Both the position numbers and the translations under genes were made by a program. 64,000 nt of DNA from Lates calcarifer (Eukaryota > Chordata > Actinopteri > Centropomidae). Below the pieces are notes generated by a model that was not told the DNA's origin, made no database searches, and was given only the letters and a program-made list of their open reading frames with translations. The stretch is taken from contig NC_066837.1 in the NCBI RefSeq assembly GCF_001640805.2, positions 18,095,501 through 18,159,500 of the forward strand, in the 5' to 3' direction. Below are positions 1 through 10,870 of this stretch, one piece after another. Within the stretch, counting starts at the first letter, position 1, and every line of letters starts with the position of its first letter.

Positions 1-189
1 ATTTTACACACTTTTTTACACCTCATTTTCGCCAGGGTTTGAGTTACAACAATTTTGTCCTATTTATAATGCTCACGCCACAAGATTACACCATGCTGCA
101 TATGGGTTCATCTACAAGCAAGGTCATTTTTTGGCATACCAGCAAAGTAACAAACAAGAATGTTAAGTCATGGGTGGCGAGGTTGGTTG

Positions 190-407
190 GTCTGTCCACC
201 AGTTTGGTCCAGAATGAAATATCTTAACAACTGCTAGATGGATGGATTGCCATGAGATTTGATATAGACATTCGTGGTCCCCAGGGAATGAACCCTAATG
301 AGTTTGGTGATCCCCTGACTTTTTCTCTCACACCAAGATTCGGTCAAAGTTTTTCACTTACCTTACAGTTCCAAAGGATGAATCCTGCTGACTCTGGTGA
401 TGTTGCT
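190..407 (+). repeat. Diverged teleost dispersed repeat (GGATGGATTGCCATGA family)
   Basis: The phrase tggatggattgccatgag followed by agacattcgtggtcccc and gtttggtgatcccctgac is one I recognise from a dispersed repeat very common in percomorph genomes. An internal periodicity is visible: gaatgaaccctaatgagttt near 285 is echoed by ggatgaatcctgctgactct near 375. The edges are approximate and no terminal repeats are obvious. The family is recalled from experience, not from a database search. Confidence 0.65.
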
Positions 408-2059
408 GTATTAGTGATAATTAAGAAATAGATATATTAATATTTCTATCTTAACTAATACTCAAAGACAAAAACCATTAAAAGGACCTCACTTGTGCTG
501 TGAGAAAAACGATGAGCTTCATATTAACCTTGTTAACATTTTTGTCCCTTTTTCTTTGGAGGTCATTGCTCCCTTTTGTGGTTAAAAAATAGTCTTTGAA
601 CCATAAGCAGGGGGCATGACAAAAGCAGCAAGAGAGGTTCAGGGGGTTGTCTCTGTCTGCCCAAGGCTCTCACCAATTATTCCTTTTCTCTGTGATTTGT
701 CTTACTGATGTGTCTGAAAATTGCCAAGATGGGATGAACCCAGACTCTGGCCTCTGAAGCTCCTGGGTGGTCAGTCTGTCTGCAGACACCAACTATCCCC
801 CTCAGCATCAGTGTCACAGCAGAACCCTAATCTATTTGGCAAGCAAACGCCATTATTGTCATTAGTCTCTGGAGGCCTCCTTAGGGTCAGGAGTAGCTTG
901 TTTAGTTACTGAGGCAGACAGGGACGGTCCAAAGAGAACAGGAGGTTGAGGGTCAGAGCGGGTGTTAAATGCAGCTTCATGACTGGCTGTTATATGACAT
1001 TAGAGGGTGTGAGAGCCTTAGTCCATAGTAACATATGCATATGTTATACAGCTCAGCCTTTATTGCCTTTGTTGCTATGGTGTTGTCAGATGGAGTTGCA
1101 GACAGATGTTGGACCAGGCTGAATTAAATTCTGATGTCTGAATCTAATGTGGAGTGGGTGTTTCTTCAGTATCGTTTACGCCCAAACAAAGATAATTGCT
1201 GGAAATGTGTGTGTGTATTTGCTTTACGCATGAAGCTTTCAAAGAGCCATCACAAAAACTATTTGTGCATGTGTCTCTGCTTTGACATTTATATTACACA
1301 TATGTAAGTTATCAGGAGGAGAGGTCCTGTCTAGATCAGTGGATGGGTCTTCACATGCATGTCCTGTGGACCTGAGTGTGAACACCTTCCTCTTAAACAG
1401 AATAAAAACACACTTTGATCAAATAATTAACTATATGCAGACAGACAGACAATCAGAAATAAATCATTTAAAAAAATGAATTAAAGAGATAGACAACGAG
1501 AGCAGCACAATGAGCCGAAGAGGTGCAAAGACATCTGGACCCCTAACAGCCATACCCTTGGCAAAGAAACCAGCATCAGCCTAACATTTCATCAGACCAC
1601 CAGTACCACCGCAAGCAATTAGTTCAGCATGGCTTATATCTCGCCCTGTCTCTCTCCCTGTGGGAAAGACAACCAATTAGGCCACGGAGGGGAACTCATG
1701 AGGAGAGAGCCAAAGAATGAGAGAAATGTAAACCCAGAGTGAAAGGCTGGGGGAAATACCAGCCACATGCTAAATAACAATGGACAACTTGAGTCAGTGA
1801 GGGGACCGTCGACCGGCCAGAGATGCAGTTGTTTGAAATCTTCACTCCTGTGCCATTATAGATGAAGAAGAATAGGGGAAATAGGGAGAGTAAGTGTCCT
1901 TGTAGAAAGTTTTCCATATCTAATATCTGTGGTATGGTTTGTGGTATAGGTCATAGAATACATACAGTATATATAATATACAGAGGATAAACCACCACAT
2001 CCTCAAGGCATTCAAGTGTTTATGATGTGCATGATATACTGTAAGCCATCCACCATCAC

Positions 2060-2515
2060 TTCTCTTTAATATCTCCTCAAAGCATAGGCCATGGCCTAGG
2101 GTCCACAGCTACGCTGTGCCTATACTGTAGCCTGACATGCACCTTCCTAGAAATGTAACCACCCCCCATCCCTACGTTGTAGCAATGCAAACTCCAATAC
2201 TCCTCCGCTTTTCTGTGTTGCAGTAATTTCAGTAAAAGTAACTGTTCAGCATTTACAACCTCCAACCCCAACATGATCCGCTCAGTTTCAGTCGCCATTG
2301 TTTGAAGTACACAAAGAAAGTCAACACAGTGACATAGAGACCTGTTCTGCAATTACACTATCAAAAGGAGGGTTGATGGTTTAATTGCAGAGCGGCACAG
2401 ACACACCATCGCACGAGTATAAATACTCACAATGGCATAGGCCATTTGTGTAGGCTACGGTTTAGACCCAGTGTCGATCCTACGCACAAGTATAAAGCAG
2501 CCCTTAGTTTGACGA
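2060..2515. repeat. Diverged teleost dispersed repeat with inverted ends
   Basis: The segment contains gtagcctgacatgcacctt and aaatgtaacc near its left part and acgcacaagtataaagcagc near its right end. These resemble signatures of a percomorph MITE-like family (gtagcctgacgtgcacct; gcagaagtataaatcagcc). Both ends carry related words in opposite orientation (ataggccatggcctag on the left, ggcataggccatttgtgtag on the right), consistent with eroded inverted termini. Boundaries are approximate and no coding capacity is seen. Confidence 0.55.
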
Positions 2516-2757
2516 TGTGACAATGAATCAGCATGCACAATACCAAGATACTGAAACTGGAACAGCTAACTGCATTTCAGCCACAATTAATTTTATTATT
2601 TACACTTGTGCTTTTCTTACTAGGGCATGTCAAAATGTTTTTCATAAACAAAGTTCTGTCATTTAAATAATAGCAAACAACAAAGTAATCTACAGGTATT
2701 TGATGAAAGTTGAGTTTAACTACTTGGACTCAGATTTGCTAATCTGATGTATGTCTT

Positions 2758-2806
2758 TATACTATAATATACTATACTATACTATATAATATACTATAGT
2801 ATAAGG
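2758..2806. repeat. AT-rich degenerate (ACTAT)n tract
   Basis: A run of actat/actataatat units with near-palindromic symmetry (atactatact, then atatactatagtat). This is simple-sequence DNA that could form a hairpin. Confidence 0.8.
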
Positions 2807-3980
2807 ATGAAAATTCCACCTGTAGTACATTTACAACAGTTTTTTTTTTCCTGGGTGGTGAGTATAATAAAACTCTAATATTTTCAGGTCCTGGGGGTAA
2901 AGTACTTTGATGAAGTGTGAGTGAGCTTTTGCACATTTTTCTCTGCTTCCATAGTATCAGTGAAAAACAATGATTATCCACTCAAGGCAGAATCAGAAAC
3001 ATATGCCTATCACAGTGTGCGATCTGTGGCAATAAAGCCTTTGTGGCTGTTGAATGCATGTAAATTGCATTAAGTCATCAAGAGAAGAATGGTGATATGT
3101 TGCGAGGGCATAAGCACTTGGGACTTGAGTTAGATCAAGGACTTTGAAAATTAGTAGTGAGGTATGTAGGCTTCTTACCTCCTTCCAAGTGTATTCCCTG
3201 GTGTCTGCTGCATTTCCCTCCTTCTTTTGGAGTCTGTCTCAAATCAGGTTTGGAGCTCCTCGGCTGCTTGACATTTATATTTTCAACATTAAAGTTAGAG
3301 GGAATTCACTGAACTGCAAAGGTTTTATGACAAAGGGGTATAGCAGAGAAAAAATAAGGAAATATTTTATGATGAAGTACCGACCTCATTTACTGTTTAA
3401 GCACTTACAATGTGTAGTCTTCCTCTGAGACTGTAAATGGCATGTTCTTTTCTATGAAGCCACTGAGGTCCTGAAAGGTTATTTATTTCTTATCCTGCGC
3501 ACAAGCCAGTATCGTTTTTTTTCTTTTATTTCTGCATAAATGTTCTGCAGTGATCTCATGTTCACCCTCTCTGGCGACTTTATCAGTTTCTCATATTTAA
3601 AAAAAACTTCTGACGTTTAAAAAGAGGCCACAAATGTATAGTTCAGTTTTTTTGGTAAAAGGCTAAAATAATTTGCTGAAACAGCTGGGCACTGTAACCT
3701 GTAGCAAATGTTACTCAAACAGGAGTAAATAGTGCATTTGTTGGGCACTATTTTCAGCTGTGGATTAATACACATTTGGTGCTCTAGTGACTATTTACAG
3801 AGACGTGTTTGTAGATCACTTCAAATAACTACAGTGACCATATTGATAGTATGATAACATGTGCACAGTGTGAACATGTATGTGTTTTTAGTAGTGTATG
3901 ATACAGATAAATAAGTTGGCACAACTGGTTTGGCTTTTGCCATCTGATCTCCTGTTTCTTCTTCTTTTTCCCTCCTCCAG

Positions 3981-4045
3981 GGATGCTGGTGGTGATCGTG
4001 CTGCTTCTTATAGCCATCATCGTGGTCGCCGTGTGGCCTGTGTAG
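3981..4045 (+). CDS. stx8: Syntaxin-8, last coding exon (C-terminal membrane anchor)
   Basis: After the acceptor ending ctcctccag the exon starts with GG, which completes a glycine codon from the previous exon. It reads MLVVIVLLLIAIIVVAVWPV and a TAG stop at 4043-4045. This is an almost uninterrupted hydrophobic segment with the characteristic WP ending of syntaxin-8 tails (mammalian STX8 ends in a very similar VAVWP- motif). Syntaxin-8 is a Qc-type SNARE of early and late endosomes that acts with syntaxin-7, Vti1b and VAMP8 in homotypic fusion. Only its tail anchor is encoded here; the SNARE and N-terminal exons lie to the left. Convergence with netrin-1 on the other strand matches the mammalian STX8-NTN1 neighbourhood and strengthens the call. 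The short length leaves a small chance of another tail-anchored SNARE. Confidence 0.9.
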
Positions 4046-4269
4046 GTGACGAGGACAGCAGTGATCATGGACCTGTGCTGGACGACTACTGCCTACTACA
4101 GTTGGGTGCAGAATATCAGTTTAAAACCTTTGCATACACATTGCACAGATGTACAGACACACACTCATTTTAACACTGTCTCTTATCAGGTGTTATTTTC
4201 TTATACTTGCTCTTCGAGTTAAGACAAAGGTCACTGGTGACTGGTGACTGCCCAACCGAGGCAATGTGA

Positions 4270-4275
4270 AATAAA
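4270..4275 (+). terminator. stx8: Proximal stx8 poly(A) signal AATAAA
   Basis: An exact hexamer 225 nt after the stx8 stop, followed about 30 nt later by a GT-rich stretch (gtaagttgttgcttgg), which is what cleavage factors expect downstream. It could give a short 3' UTR. Confidence 0.5.
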
Positions 4276-4780
4276 GACTTTAGCAGCAAAGCACATTTTT
4301 TTATACAGTAAGTTGTTGCTTGGATGAAGAGCATGGGTACCCCTGCTGTAGAATATATTGCTTGGGTGTAAATTGTCCTCTTTAATAGTTGCTCAGGTGT
4401 CTGGCTCATTAAGTCAACAATTCATCAGTTAATTATTTGGATTATTTGGTTTGTAAGCATTTAAAAAAATATTTTTAGCCTAGACTGTGGTGAATGTTGA
4501 CCCAACAGTAGGACCTCCCACAGGTAGCAGAGGCTTTTCTTCCATAAGTCTGTCTGTGGTCTGGGCCGAGGCTCACACTCAGTACAGTTATTTCGCAAGC
4601 TTTGCAATATTCACACTCACTCATATTTACCCATGCATTACTGTAGCAGCTGTAATGTTATCATTTGTCTTGGGATTTTACAATGTTTATAGAGTAGCTC
4701 TCAGCCAAAACAAACAGCTCGGCTGTGTTACTAACATGGCTGTTTTCCTTCCTTGTAAATCAATGCAGCTTGTAATTTCT

Positions 4781-4786
4781 AATAAA
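4781..4786 (+). terminator. stx8: Distal stx8 poly(A) signal AATAAA
   Basis: An exact hexamer followed within 40 nt by tcctgtctgtctgc, a TG-rich downstream element. The last + strand signal seen before the ntn1 3' end. Confidence 0.5.
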
Positions 4787-4805
4787 TGACATTTCCAGTT
4801 AATAG

Positions 4806-5649
4806 TCCCTGGACTCCTGTCTGTCTGCATTTATGCCCAGGGCTCACTTTGGAGGATAACAGTGTTTTGTAACATGATATTTAGCTGGGGTGGACCTTTC
4901 ACAGAGGTTCAACACACTGTACCACTTCCATATTTCCATTATGAAATCTGCATAATATTGCTTTGTCCAGTGCATGTATAATGTTATGAAGTGACAACCA
5001 GAAAATGGAGACCAGCTGACTATTATTTGTTGTGGTAAGAACTAAAACAATAAAAAATAATCATTTAAAGCAACAGAGGCAAATGATTTTTCAATGTAAC
5101 AAGAGTTTATTTCAACTGAAAATCTGAATTTAGTTCTACCAGGTTGGTGTGTTCAGTAGTTATTATTTCCTTCTTTAATGGCAACGATCTAAACAACCAC
5201 AAGTTAAAAAAAAAAAAAAAAAAAAGTCGATAAAGACAATAAAATCCACAATGTCTTGTGTCATTAAATATATTCATATATAATAACCATAATATATTAG
5301 TACGCATTGTAAAACAACACTGCAAAAAGTCTTTGCAATGGTGACAACTAAACAACATTTACAATTCATAGTATGAACACAAAGCAATGCTTTGACAGGT
5401 ACGTGTGTAGCATTTCATCAGGAAGCTTGTCAAACCATTGCTCAGGAGACGGATGTAAAATTTACAGCATGAGGCTTCAGAGACTAGAGAGGTGTGATTA
5501 TAGATTACACTGTGCCAAACAGAAAAAAACATTGCCATGTAACGTTATTGTAGGATTAACAATGAAAGGCAGGAACATGTAAATATACTGTATGCGTATG
5601 AGTGCATCCTCGTCATCGGCACTGGACAAGCCACCAGCACATAGCATCA
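4806..5649. other. Short convergent intergenic gap between stx8 and ntn1
   Basis: No gene is seen. The stretch contains an A20 tract (5206-5225) and a second - strand AATAAA (TTTATT at 5106-5111) that could extend the ntn1 3' UTR by about 570 nt. If that signal is used, the true gap to the distal stx8 signal is only about 300 bp. Confidence 0.5.
5106..5111 (-). terminator. ntn1: Alternative distal ntn1 poly(A) signal
   Basis: TTTATT on the + strand is AATAAA on the - strand. The flanks are T-rich in the transcript sense, but no strong GT-rich element is obvious after it, so it ranks below the 5674 signal. Confidence 0.3.
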
Positions 5650-5679
5650 CGTTAGACTGAAATCACAATCATTTTTATT
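5623..5679 (-). terminator. ntn1: Likely ntn1 poly(A) site with U-rich and GU-rich elements
   Basis: In transcript order there is a U17 tract (5707-5691), then AAUAAA (5679-5674), then about 30 nt further a GU-rich run reading atgtgctggtggcttgtcc (about 5644-5626). That is the full tripartite layout of a vertebrate poly(A) site. The hexamer sits in the loop of a 7-bp perfect hairpin (5665-5685). Use of the site is inferred from layout; other AATAAA copies exist at 5106 and 6190. Confidence 0.55.
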
Positions 5680-8260
5680 GATTGTACAGTAAAAAAAAAA
5701 AAAAAAAGACAAACTCCATCAAAACCTAAATGTAAATACTGAGGAGTTCTTCAGCAACTTGGTCATCTGTACTTTGTATCTTTCAGCGTAGCCCAGGTGA
5801 TTTTGATTTCTCAGGATTTAAAAAGCCCTTCTAATTTGTCATCATCTAGGAGGCATTTCAGTCCACTCAGAAAATTCCAGGACAAATGAGTACGCCTCTG
5901 AGATAGTGGAATCAAAAATTATTACCATTTAAAACAAAGGAAGTCCAGTAGATTAAAACCATGTGTCTTTAAATGATCTTGAAACACTTTTTTTTTACAG
6001 TTAGTTGTGCTGTGGAACATTTTTAAAAGGTGTTATAGTAAATGTGAGTTTTGTAAAGCAACATCAAAAGCATTGCTGGCTGAGTTTTGGGATGGACTGA
6101 AAGGAACCCCAGTTTTATGACACATCAGATACATCAGATGTGGGCTTTTTACAAACCTGAGCAGTGTGGGGTTTTTTTTTCTTTTTCTTTTTATTAAACC
6201 ATGCATTCCTTGGAGAAATCCAAACTGAACTGCACACAAATAAATGAGCAATGTGGTCTGAATCAAGCAGCGTCAAGTGATTGCAATTCACCCCATTCCT
6301 CCCTGTGCAAGTGTAGAAGTGAAGAGAATTAATGTGACAGGTCAATAAGAGACTGCAGCCTCTGACTGGTCGCAGACTGTCCTTTTAGTGAATGTACAGT
6401 CATGCATTGTGTTTGCGAAAGAATACGAGGGCTGTAAAGGTAGTTATCTACAATCTCATAGCACTGTAGGAATTACTCTCCATGAATACGAGCCACTGTG
6501 AGGTGGATTTCAGAAACATTTTAAAGTAATTGTTGAGCACTTTTCAAGGTGCAGTTTGTGCTCAAGTTTTCATTTTTCTGTTTTGTATTAGGTTCACGTT
6601 CTGCACCATGTGAGGTAAGAAAATCGTTTTCTTATTATGCTCTTTCTCATTGAACAGTGAATATCTTTTTTTATGCTCCACATAAAAGTATACCTTTTCA
6701 CATTTGGTGTCAGTCATCCACATTACCTGGGCAGAGGTCGATTACAAGGACATTTTTCTAACTTTGTCTTTTAAAGATACATGTTGACACACTGTGCACA
6801 TTTTTAAAGCGACAAATCATGCAAACATCTGCATTGTTGCACTTGTGACATACTATATGCACTTCTTCTGTCAGTATTGTCAGCACTGAGAGCGTGCAGC
6901 ACTTTCACCTGCACAATTCTAATGTTGCATCCACTTCGCACAATGACTTACCCGGGGTAACATTCACAGCTCTAATCATTGTGTGATAGAACAACATCGA
7001 CAAAAATGTCAATGAAATTAATTTAAATGAAAAAAACAACAACAACAACAAAAAACATTTGGCATATTATTTTGTAGTCACCTAATAAGATTCATTACAT
7101 TATTATGTATTTCTATCCGATCTACCCATGAACAGCTCATGATTCTGTGATGTTTGAATAGCGTTTTTATAACAATCAATGTGGCTGGCCTCCTGTCCTT
7201 TTATAAGTCAGCTGTTAAACATCTGTGTGCAACCTGCTGGAGTTGTGAAACAATTAAAAAAAAAAAAAAAAAAAACTAAGTCACAGTTACTGTAAGTACT
7301 GAAGGTGAAATCAGTTATTTTAAATGCATTCTGTCCTCCCAAAAAAAGCGGAATTTAAACATTAGTACCATCAGCAGCACCAGTTAGAGAACTGAACATT
7401 ACAGTTGCAAATCAGAAGCGTTCACATGCAGGTTTGTACAAATACAGAAATACGACCAAAATTTAACCTGTGAAGTTGGGGGTGGGGGGGTAAAATATGC
7501 TCCAGATTACTTTGGTCAAATATGCTTTAGTCAATACTGTGTTTTATCCTTTTTTCTGTTGCCTGCATATTCTAAATTTGTCTTGACAGCTGAAAATGTA
7601 GGGCAAGAGTTTACTTGTTTGGCTTGTTGAGTTGCAGACGTACCTGAATTTGTACAACAGGGGAATTGAATTGACAGTGAAATGCACTATCCATTTCTGT
7701 GGCTTAGAAACAGTCGTCTTTATGGCACAGTTCTGAGAAATATTTCTGCCTCAGTTAGCTCAGTGAAGACTTTTGATGAAACAAGCTTGCTTCTTAGCTA
7801 AGGATACATTAAGAAAACCATGCAGAGGCAAAATTGCAGTGGTTATTAAGTGGGGGCTTTTTCTGTTGTTTTTGCACCAGCAGAAAATGTCCATAAAATT
7901 AAAAACAATAAAATATTATGTTTTCATACTGAGATAAAGAAAATGAACACAAATAACTTTATATACTGGTAATAGGTGCAAATTCGGCAAATCCACAAGA
8001 GAGGCAAATCTCAAAGTAAAATAAACCATAAAACCAAATCTGCAAGGTGAGCTCCTTCAACAAAAGTTCACTAGAAAAGACAAATCATCCTAAATAATTC
8101 TCTTCATGCTTCTACACAAAAAAGCAGCGACATAAACAGTCTCTTCTCTGTCTGTGGTCCTCTGTCCGTCTCTCTTTTTTTTTCTTTCTTTCTTTTTTTT
8201 TTTTAATCACCCGCTCAGATTTTCTCTTGAATTCCTTTTCCTCCTCGGCATCTTCTCTGC
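5650..8260 (-). other. ntn1: 3' UTR of ntn1
   Basis: A non-coding stretch following the ntn1 stop in transcript sense, about 2.6 kb if cleavage is near 5650. It starts, 50-85 nt after the stop, with an A-rich purine tract in the mRNA (T-rich on the + strand at 8176-8207), and carries long U runs (from A tracts at 7256-7275 and 5691-5707). A further AATAAA occurs at 6195-6190. No conserved RNA gene or microRNA precursor is recognised. Its left limit is inferred. Confidence 0.6.
7256..7275. repeat. A20 tract (U20 in the ntn1 3' UTR)
   Basis: A homopolymer of 20 A on the + strand, read as U in the ntn1 message. Confidence 0.9.
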
Positions 8261-8589
8261 CTATGGCTTCTTGCACTTGCCTTTCTTCTCCCGCTGCTGG
8301 AACTTCCTGAGCCTGCGGGCCCACGTGTCCCTCCACTGGATAACCAGGCTACCTTTGTCAGCCACCACTCCGCTCTGGCCGGGGGAGTCCTCGTCGTTGC
8401 CCAGCAGCAGGTACTTCTTCCCGGGCTTGATCTTGGGGCACTTGCAGGCCACGTCTTTGGCACGGACCCACAGGAACTGGTCCCCACGGCGGATGCGGCT
8501 CTCGCCCTGCTTGTAGACCGAGATGATGTTGACGGTGAATTTCCACCACTCGCCGGCCTTGTCTGCCTTTAGGATGTGCACCTGGACGG
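8261..8589 (-). CDS. ntn1: Netrin-1, last coding exon (most of the NTR domain, stop)
   Basis: The exon starts after acceptor ctctgcag at 8589 with CC, completing the alanine codon begun in the exon at 13422. It encodes 108 residues and ends in a TAG complementary to 8261-8263. It begins [17 protein letters not shown], includes [19 protein letters not shown] and [16 protein letters not shown], and ends in a strongly basic tail, [10 protein letters not shown]. These are hallmarks of the netrin C-terminal NTR (C345C) module, which binds heparan sulphate. An RGD tripeptide is present (RIRRGDQF), as in other netrin-1 proteins. Three cysteines lie here and three in the previous exon, giving the six of an NTR fold. 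Netrin-1 is a secreted laminin-related guidance cue acting through DCC/neogenin and UNC5 receptors. The teleost a/b copy cannot be decided here. Confidence 0.98.
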
Positions 8590-10389
8590 CTGCAGAGTGA
8601 GGTCGGGGGGAGCAAAAGAGATGACACAAAATCACTTCGTGTGAGATTTCTTATATCTATATCTATAGCATCTCAGCATTAAAGCTTATTACCCCAAAAA
8701 CCTTTAAACACATAGTGTTTGCCCACAGTATTATGTGGTCCAGTACTTCATACTGTGCTTCTAACCTCTTATTTCAACAATATTTCCATGCCTTACCATG
8801 GTAATAGAGACAACTGTATTCCTGAGCCAAAGTTTTCCCTAATAACATTTTCTGCTCCACTGAATTTTCTCCGTTACTGGATATTTATTGAGGTTTTTAA
8901 ATAAGATACAGTGGCACAACTAACTACTGCTCTCCTACATGAAGATATGCAGCTATTTTTATTCTTTTAATGACAACCTGCTTTTTGCCTCAATTTGCTG
9001 CATCAGCCTCTCCTTGAGGAGTAACCACCACATTCGAAGATCTCTGTCACGATGGAAGGAAAGTGGCTCCTTTTTTTCTTCCAAGCACACTGGCCCTTTT
9101 TTTTTTTCCCAACTGTGGCCATTATTCAAACATCAGCATACCACGAGTGAAAAGTTGGCAGCTAAAATCACATAAAACATGGTGTGGAGAGAGGCTCGCA
9201 GTGAGTGCTGCTGGGGAACAGAGAGTGGGGGTGTGGGGGGGTCATGTCATAGTATCCAGAGGGCTGACACCTTCTGAGAGGACTGGCTAATTTGGCATCA
9301 TTGTCCCAGAACCTCTGAATCAAACTCGCTTCAGTTCTTGTAAACACTTTTCTAGAAACCGCAAGTTTTATATGTGTTTACTTCTGTCTGTTAAACTTTC
9401 TGCAGTCCATAGATTTGTCCCTTAAAACACAATTTAGTTATTCTTCTGATATTCTAAGGCTTTAACAGTTCATACATTGAGATTTTCTTCTGGTTTTTAC
9501 AGGAGATGAAATATGCAGAATATACAATAGGGATGCTTTACCGAGAATTGAACTTGGTGTGGGTGTTAACGCTGGCTCAATCATCATTGTTCATTGTCAT
9601 CAAGTTAATATCAGCTACTGATAACACTGACAAATCAACAGGCATTACGAGCAGCAAGTGGCCTAATGAATAGAAAAATTTGAAAACTGATGAGATCACA
9701 GAATATGGGTACCTATGTACTATACAGTATGTACAAAATGGTACCTTAAGTCCATAAATGGACCCTCTTGTGGCATAAATACTGTTTTTTATCCTCAGTG
9801 GGAAAGGCTAGTCTAGGGTCCAGCTATGATATACAGCTGTACGTGCATTATGTCCATTACTACTGACAGAGCAGTGTGATTTGTAATGTGATTAGGAGGC
9901 AGGGTAGAGCTATTAGAGACGTTAGCTGGAAAGACACTCAGTGATATCACATGATGAATGGACTGGTATGGTCCTCAGAGGGAGAGAGACGAAGGGAAAG
10001 AAAGAGTAAAGAGTAAAGCCTCTCATAGATCCTTGTCCCCAGCACGTATCAATATGTATTATATTGACCAGATCTCTATTAAGCTCCATTATAGTTCTCC
10101 TGTGCTTATGGGACAGCTTTCATAAAATGAACTGTCTTGTTCCAGGGTCACTGGTTTCACCTTCAGTGTAGAGCTAATGGAGCTGGACATCATGGCAGAA
10201 TTAAGGATATATCCTGTATTCTGGGCATGTTTGGAACCATACAATTTGGAACACTTTTTTTTCCAGCTAAAATGCAGCATAGTAACCTCCTGACTTGGAA
10301 AACTGAAAACATATCTCAGTATAATTGTACTTTCCAGTGCTCCTTTAGTATTTGATATTTTGGCTAATATGCTTAAATCCACTTTCATG

Positions 10390-10870
10390 CTGAAATCTTA
10401 GCTTAGCTTTTACATAAAGACTCAACACAAATGCAAACAGCTAATCTGGCTCGAAATCTGCCTTGTATCTTTTATCTGTACAAAAACTGAAGGTGTAAAA
10501 TGATAGTGTGGTTTTTCAGGGAGTAATATTCTGGACTGTTTTTTTTTTTTTGCTGGGTGCAGTAAGGTTTTGGTGGTTACCAGGCATCTAGCATAGACTC
10601 CAGGAAGTCACTGCTTCTGCCCAAATAGTCAGTAAATTCACAACTTCACAACGGATTAAACAAGCAAGGTACGGTGTGTTCATTAGTGAGCTTCAGAGGC
10701 GCAGGTAGGTAGATTCTGCAACCTTTGGACAGAGGCAGGCTAGCTGTTTACCCTTGTTTGTAGCCTTTGCGTTATGCTTACTAACCGTCTCCTGCTACAG
10801 TTTCATATCGAAGGGACCAATATGAGAGTGGTTACTCTCAGCCAGAAAGTGAATAAGTATATTTTGCTAA
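10390..10870. repeat. Percomorph dispersed element with long inverted halves
   Basis: The left half reads cttagcttagctttt ... caaacagctaatctggctc ... tctgtacaaaaactgaaggt. The right half reads gcaacctttggacagaggca, ggctagctgtttaccct and cttcatatcgaagg ... gaaagtgaataagtat. Reverse-complementing the right half (aaacagctagcctgcctctg) restores the left-half word order, so the two arms form a large imperfect inverted repeat. The wording matches a repeat family I recognise from many percomorph sequences. No transposase is visible, so the copy is non-autonomous. Limits are approximate. Confidence 0.7.

Larger units (their letters stand above)
1..3980 (+). other. stx8: Terminal intron of stx8 (3' part)
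   Basis: This non-coding stretch precedes the last stx8 exon and ends in a pyrimidine-rich acceptor (cttcttctttttccctcctccag, quoted in two parts: cttcttctttttccc then tcctccag). I looked for the preceding stx8 exon, whose peptide should contain a conserved NETRR-like SNARE segment, and did not see it, so it lies to the left of the window. The intron holds two dispersed repeats (190-407 and 2060-2515), an AT-rich tract at 2758-2806, and otherwise unremarkable unique sequence. The short open frames here show no recognisable protein. Assignment as intron rests on the exon at 3981. Confidence 0.85.
4046..4805 (+). other. stx8: 3' UTR of stx8
   Basis: This follows the stx8 stop. Two canonical AATAAA hexamers lie in it, at 4270-4275 and 4781-4786, so UTRs of roughly 250 or 760 nt are possible. 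No other coding exon is seen. The right edge is inferred from the distal signal. Confidence 0.6.

Noticed and set aside
8112..8487. Other-frame open reading frames over the NTR exon
   Set aside because: Overlapping frames of a GC-rich coding exon; the netrin frame explains the conservation.
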